Source of the DNA: Fen-1258 sp041658245
GTDB lineage: Bacteria > Bacteroidota > Ignavibacteria > Ignavibacteriales > Melioribacteraceae
DNA length: 7,394 nucleotides
Assembly (NCBI GenBank): GCA_041658245.1
Contig: JBBAAM010000093.1
Location: 1-7,394, forward strand
Direction: 5' to 3'
The first letter of the stretch is position 1. Each line of letters opens with the position of its first letter. The position numbers and the translations under genes were made by a program. Below the pieces are notes generated by a model. That model worked only from the letters and a program-made list of their open reading frames with translations, was not told where the DNA came from and did no database searches. Positions 5,685 to 7,394 of this stretch are shown here, one piece after another.

Positions 5685-6212
5685 TTAAAAATTATAAGAA
5701 ACGGAAATTGATTTGCCGTCTGTAGTTAGCGTAACGCTTTTTATTGAATAGATCAATGTTGTAATTGCCGATATGCTGAACACAATGCCATAAATATTGT
5801 ATCTTCTTTTGTAATTTGGATCTGGAATGACTGATGCTGCATTAAAATATTCATAAGCAAGAACAAACAATGCCGCAGATGCCGGAGCCATCAAAAGATT
5901 GGGACGTATATGACCCATTGCTGTGGTATCTGTTTTGTTTTTATCGTTTGAATAATATTGCTTTGTCCCGTCTTTTTTAAGCATATAACTTAAAAACGGA
6001 TCGGTGAGTGGTTTTTTATCTATACTTTCAATATCATCGCGGAAAAGAGTAATTTTATCTGCGGAGGTTTTCACTACATAATATTTATCGGTCGTTTCGA
6101 TAACTTGAACGTTGTATATTGTGTTACCGTTTTTAAGGTGAATATCATCCGCATGAATAAAGGACGGGATGAAGAGCATAGTTATAATTGTAAAAAGAAT
6201 TGAACGTAACAT
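5685..6212 (-). CDS. Secreted/membrane protein in the lysogeny operon (175 aa), possible moron
   Basis: The start at ATG 6212 is chosen over an upstream in-frame start at 6299 because GGAG (6219-6222) lies 6 nt before it and a signal peptide begins there (MLRSILFTIITMLFIPSFIHA, cleavage probably after A21). Residues ~24-64 (IHLKNGNTIYNVQVIETTDK, then YYVVKTSADKITLFRDDIESI) form a small beta domain of the 'I.LKNG..I....V.E..D.Y.V.T' kind, frequent in secreted proteins of Bacteroidota/Ignavibacteria. Two hydrophobic segments follow (~106-124 and ~139-157), then a short beta tail ending SVSYNF. Lying between repressor and integrase on the same strand, it would be made in the lysogen. That fits a conversion or superinfection-exclusion gene, though no known exclusion family is recognised. 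Confidence 0.7.
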   Translation of the reverse strand: MLRSILFTIITMLFIPSFIHADDIHLKNGNTIYNVQVIETTDKYYVVKTSADKITLFRDDIESIDKKPLTDPFLSYMLKKDGTKQYYSNDKNKTDTTAMGHIRPNLLMAPASAALFVLAYEYFNAASVIPDPNYKRRYNIYGIVFSISAITTLIYSIKSVTLTTDGKSISVSYNF

Positions 6213-6222
6213 AGTAACTCCA

Positions 6223-6321
6223 TTAATTTTTTTTTTGGGCCGGTTTATCCGGGTGATCTCTTTTATATTTTTCAATATCTTGTAGAGTAAATTTAGCAAT
6301 TTTTATTTTGATTTTCTTCAT
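6223..6321 (-). CDS. Small basic protein of 32 aa between repressor and secreted protein
   Basis: The ATG at 6321-6319 overlaps the repressor TGA (ATGA), and the frame runs MKKIKIKIAKFTLQDIEKYK then RDHPDKPAQKKN to TAA at 6225-6223. The TAA is followed at once by the SD (GGAG) of the next gene. This junction, overlap-stop then SD-start, is what an operon with three genes would show and leaves no idle gap. The product is basic and probably a beta strand plus a helix; I recognise no family. The start has AAAAGG immediately before it, too close for normal initiation, so coupling to repressor translation is likely. Confidence 0.55.
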   Translation of the reverse strand: MKKIKIKIAKFTLQDIEKYKRDHPDKPAQKKN

Positions 6322-6755
6322 CCTTTTATCTTTGCATTCTTTTCAAGTTTATCGCTAATCGAATTAAGCTGCAACACTTCCCCCCGCATTTTTGCTTCTG
6401 ATAACATCAATCGTTCGTTCTCTTTTAACAGATCGTAATTGTGAGCTTTAAGTTCTTGCATTTCTTTTTCTAACTTTTCAATACGGGCATTTAAACCACT
6501 AAACTCGGTGCTATACTCTACACTTTGTTCCCTCACTTTGCTTACGCCTTCCTCTCCCAATAGTAACCAATTTATGTTGCAGCCTAACCCGGCAAGTTTT
6601 GTTAAAATTTTTCCGCCAGGAATACTTCTTCCGTTGGTGTATTGATACAATGTTTGTGGAGACATTCCCAATGATTTAGCCAAAGCAGAATCATTCCCGT
6701 CAAAATTTTTATCAATATATTCTTTGATTCTAAGCGAAATTTCCATATTTCTCAT
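6318..6755 (-). CDS. CI-like transcriptional repressor with HTH and coiled coil (145 aa)
   Basis: Residues ~5-66 are an XRE/CI-type helix-turn-helix domain: SALAKSLGMSPQTLYQYTNG covers the two HTH helices, and INWLLLGEEG is the usual end of phage CI-like N-terminal domains. The rest (~87-140) is a charged coiled coil (LNARIEKLEKEMQELKAHNY and on). It replaces the S24 autoprotease domain of LexA/CI repressors, so SOS self-cleavage is not expected. Start: ATG 6755 or ATG 6746 (MEISLRIKEY); neither has a good SD and I keep the longer. It reads away from an operator region and heads the operon repressor, 32-aa ORF, secreted protein, integrase. It most likely keeps the lytic promoter off in the lysogen. 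Confidence 0.85.
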   Translation of the reverse strand: MRNMEISLRIKEYIDKNFDGNDSALAKSLGMSPQTLYQYTNGRSIPGGKILTKLAGLGCNINWLLLGEEGVSKVREQSVEYSTEFSGLNARIEKLEKEMQELKAHNYDLLKENERLMLSEAKMRGEVLQLNSISDKLEKNAKIKG

Positions 6756-6759
6756 AAAA

Positions 6760-6797
6760 AAGTAAATTTACTTAAAATAAGTCTTGACATTTTAAGT
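6760..6797. promoter_or_regulatory. Putative repressor operators
   Basis: AAGTAAATTTACTT at 6760-6773 is a perfect 14-bp palindrome. It shares its right half with an imperfect one, ACTTAAAATAAGT (6770-6782). ACTTAAAA (6770-6777) is repeated inverted as TTTTAAGT (6790-6797). The common half-site is ACTT(A/T)A / T(A/T)AAGT. The sites cover the start of the repressor transcript and the -35/spacer of the opposite promoter, as expected for a genetic switch. Binding by the adjacent repressor is inferred. Confidence 0.65.
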
Positions 6798-6812
6798 AGA
6801 TTGTTTTATCTT
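6784..6812 (+). promoter_or_regulatory. Rightward early promoter (sigma70-like)
   Basis: TTGACA at 6784-6789 and TATCTT at 6807-6812 are separated by exactly 17 bp. The -10 with following bases (TATCTTTAC) is also close to the Bacteroidota consensus TAnnTTTG. It reads towards the small early gene at 6863, leaving a leader of about 45 nt. The inverted half-site TTTTAAGT lies in the spacer, so repressor binding should block it. Confidence 0.7.
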
Positions 6813-6862
6813 TACATCCACAATAAGACAAATTAATAAAAAATAACCGAGAAAGCACAAAG

Positions 6863-7060
6863 ATGAACAACAGCGAAACAATGATTGAGAACTTAATTAA
6901 AGAAGCGCTACCCAATATGAACGAACGGGAATTAACGCATCTGAAAATGAGAGTCCAAAATCAATTAAGTTCAAACCGGATCAAGGAAGTTGAGAGCCGT
7001 TCGGCATCTGCCAATGATCTCTCTCTTCAGCCAACAGAAAATCAAGTTCTTCAATCTTAA
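6863..7060 (+). CDS. Small early protein of unknown function (65 aa), cro position
   Basis: This is the first gene after the rightward promoter, with only a purine-rich leader (GAGAAAGCACAAAG) in place of a strong SD. The N-terminal 45 residues are charged and helical (MIENLIKEALPNMNERELTH, LKMRVQNQL), and the C-terminal 20 are polar and probably disordered. No helix-turn-helix is obvious, so although it occupies the place of cro I cannot call it one. Its last 80 bp overlap the end of a convergent minus-strand gene, so one of the two could be spurious; the promoter favours this one. Confidence 0.55.
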   Translation: MNNSETMIENLIKEALPNMNERELTHLKMRVQNQLSSNRIKEVESRSASANDLSLQPTENQVLQS

Positions 7061-7256
7061 GCGAACGAACGTATGACAACTGCCAATGGTATTTCTCGAT
7101 TAAGTAATAATGTATTGCATCAAGACCGGAATGCACTTTATACTTCATCCTTTCTGCAAGTACATCGCCAAAAACATTTATCTGGTATTCTATTTTTGCA
7201 GAACCAGTTATGGTCTCCATTAGCAACTGATAATCTTTTGAATTTTTCTTAAGCAT
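6981..7256 (-). CDS. Hypothetical phage protein (91 aa), convergent with the early gene
   Basis: The start at ATG 7256 is chosen over 7328 because GAGG at 7262-7265 lies 5 nt upstream, and the extra N-terminus would run through the start of the divergent gene at 7291. The product is soluble, with a convincing protein-like second half (GLDAIHYYLIEKYHWQLSYV, RSLKIEELDFLLAEERDHW). I recognise the general look of small phage proteins with a Trp and an acidic 'FLLAEE' helix, but no named family. It is read against the early transcript and overlaps the preceding gene tail-to-tail by 80 bp, so it would be expressed when the early promoter is off. Opposite strands of this region also contain weaker frames (for example plus 7073-7252), which I consider shadows. 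Confidence 0.5.
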   Translation of the reverse strand: MLKKNSKDYQLLMETITGSAKIEYQINVFGDVLAERMKYKVHSGLDAIHYYLIEKYHWQLSYVRSLKIEELDFLLAEERDHWQMPNGSQLP

Positions 7257-7290
7257 ATAAACCTCAAATAAATAATTAAAAATAAACAAA

Positions 7291-7394
7291 ATGAACGATA
7301 ACATAATAAAAAAAACCGGCAGAATCAAAACGCAGCAAACGGCACTCCCGCGCGATGTATGGGTGGAAGTAAAAGCGCTGCACGATATAACAGA
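7291..7394 (+). CDS. Start of an early phage gene, cut by the window edge
   Basis: ATG 7291 follows an A-rich leader without SD and opens a frame that stays open to the last base (34 codons). The visible part is basic, then reads KTQQTALPRDVWVEVKALHD. The 'LP..VWV..KAL..IT' stretch resembles the beginning of a winged-helix or HTH DNA-binding domain, as in some phage transposition or replication proteins, but too little is present to assign it. It lies 34 bp from the divergent 91-aa gene and downstream of the early promoter on the same strand. Confidence 0.5.
   Translation, partial: MNDNIIKKTGRIKTQQTALPRDVWVEVKALHDIT

Noticed and set aside
6213..6299. N-terminal extension of the secreted protein to 6299
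   Set aside because: It would place 29 residues before a clean signal peptide with its own SD, and the same DNA encodes the better-placed 32-aa ORF in another frame.

Overview
The window looks like one continuous stretch of a temperate, tailed double-stranded DNA phage with an AT-rich genome. The host is probably a Gram-negative of the Bacteroidota/Chlorobi/Ignavibacteria group. That host call is an inference from three things: secreted proteins whose signal peptides end in F-(A/G)-Q, a fibre of the 'YSNTTG..NSFLG..AG' repeat type, and a fragment of a tRNA-Arg(ACG) gene. Unlike many Bacteroidota, several genes have good Shine-Dalgarno sequences (AAGGAG).

Layout. Positions 1-2647, plus strand: the 3' end of a tail-fibre-type protein, then three consecutive genes that each begin with a Sec signal peptide. 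These are a 71-aa protein, a 532-aa fibre/adhesin with six 51-bp tandem repeats, and a 167-aa protein of unknown role. Positions 2663-4438, plus strand: a lysis cassette. It holds a small membrane/coiled-coil protein, one or two tiny ORFs, a holin-like membrane protein, a GH108-type endolysin, and a membrane-anchored protein whose C-terminus resembles outer-membrane beta strands (a spanin candidate). Positions 4439-4650: a non-coding attachment region. It contains the 5' half of a tRNA-Arg(ACG) gene on the minus strand, flanked by two copies of a 22-bp direct repeat that look like integrase arm sites.

Positions 4646-6755, minus strand: a lysogeny operon read in the order repressor, 32-aa ORF, secreted/membrane protein, tyrosine integrase. 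It points straight at the tRNA fragment. Positions 6756-6862: an operator/promoter region with a perfect palindrome, further half-sites and a TTGACA-17-TATCTT promoter. Positions 6863-7394: a small early gene on plus, a convergent 91-aa gene on minus, and the start of a plus-strand gene that leaves the window.

How it may work together. The attachment region has apparent arm sites on both sides and phage genes on both sides. It therefore looks like an intact attP, meaning an unintegrated phage genome rather than a prophage end. If integration uses the tRNA half as the core, the rebuilt host tRNA-Arg would sit directly downstream of the repressor-integrase operon. That, the exported fibre-type protein, the spanin-like protein and the unnoticed 32-aa gene are the main points for follow-up.
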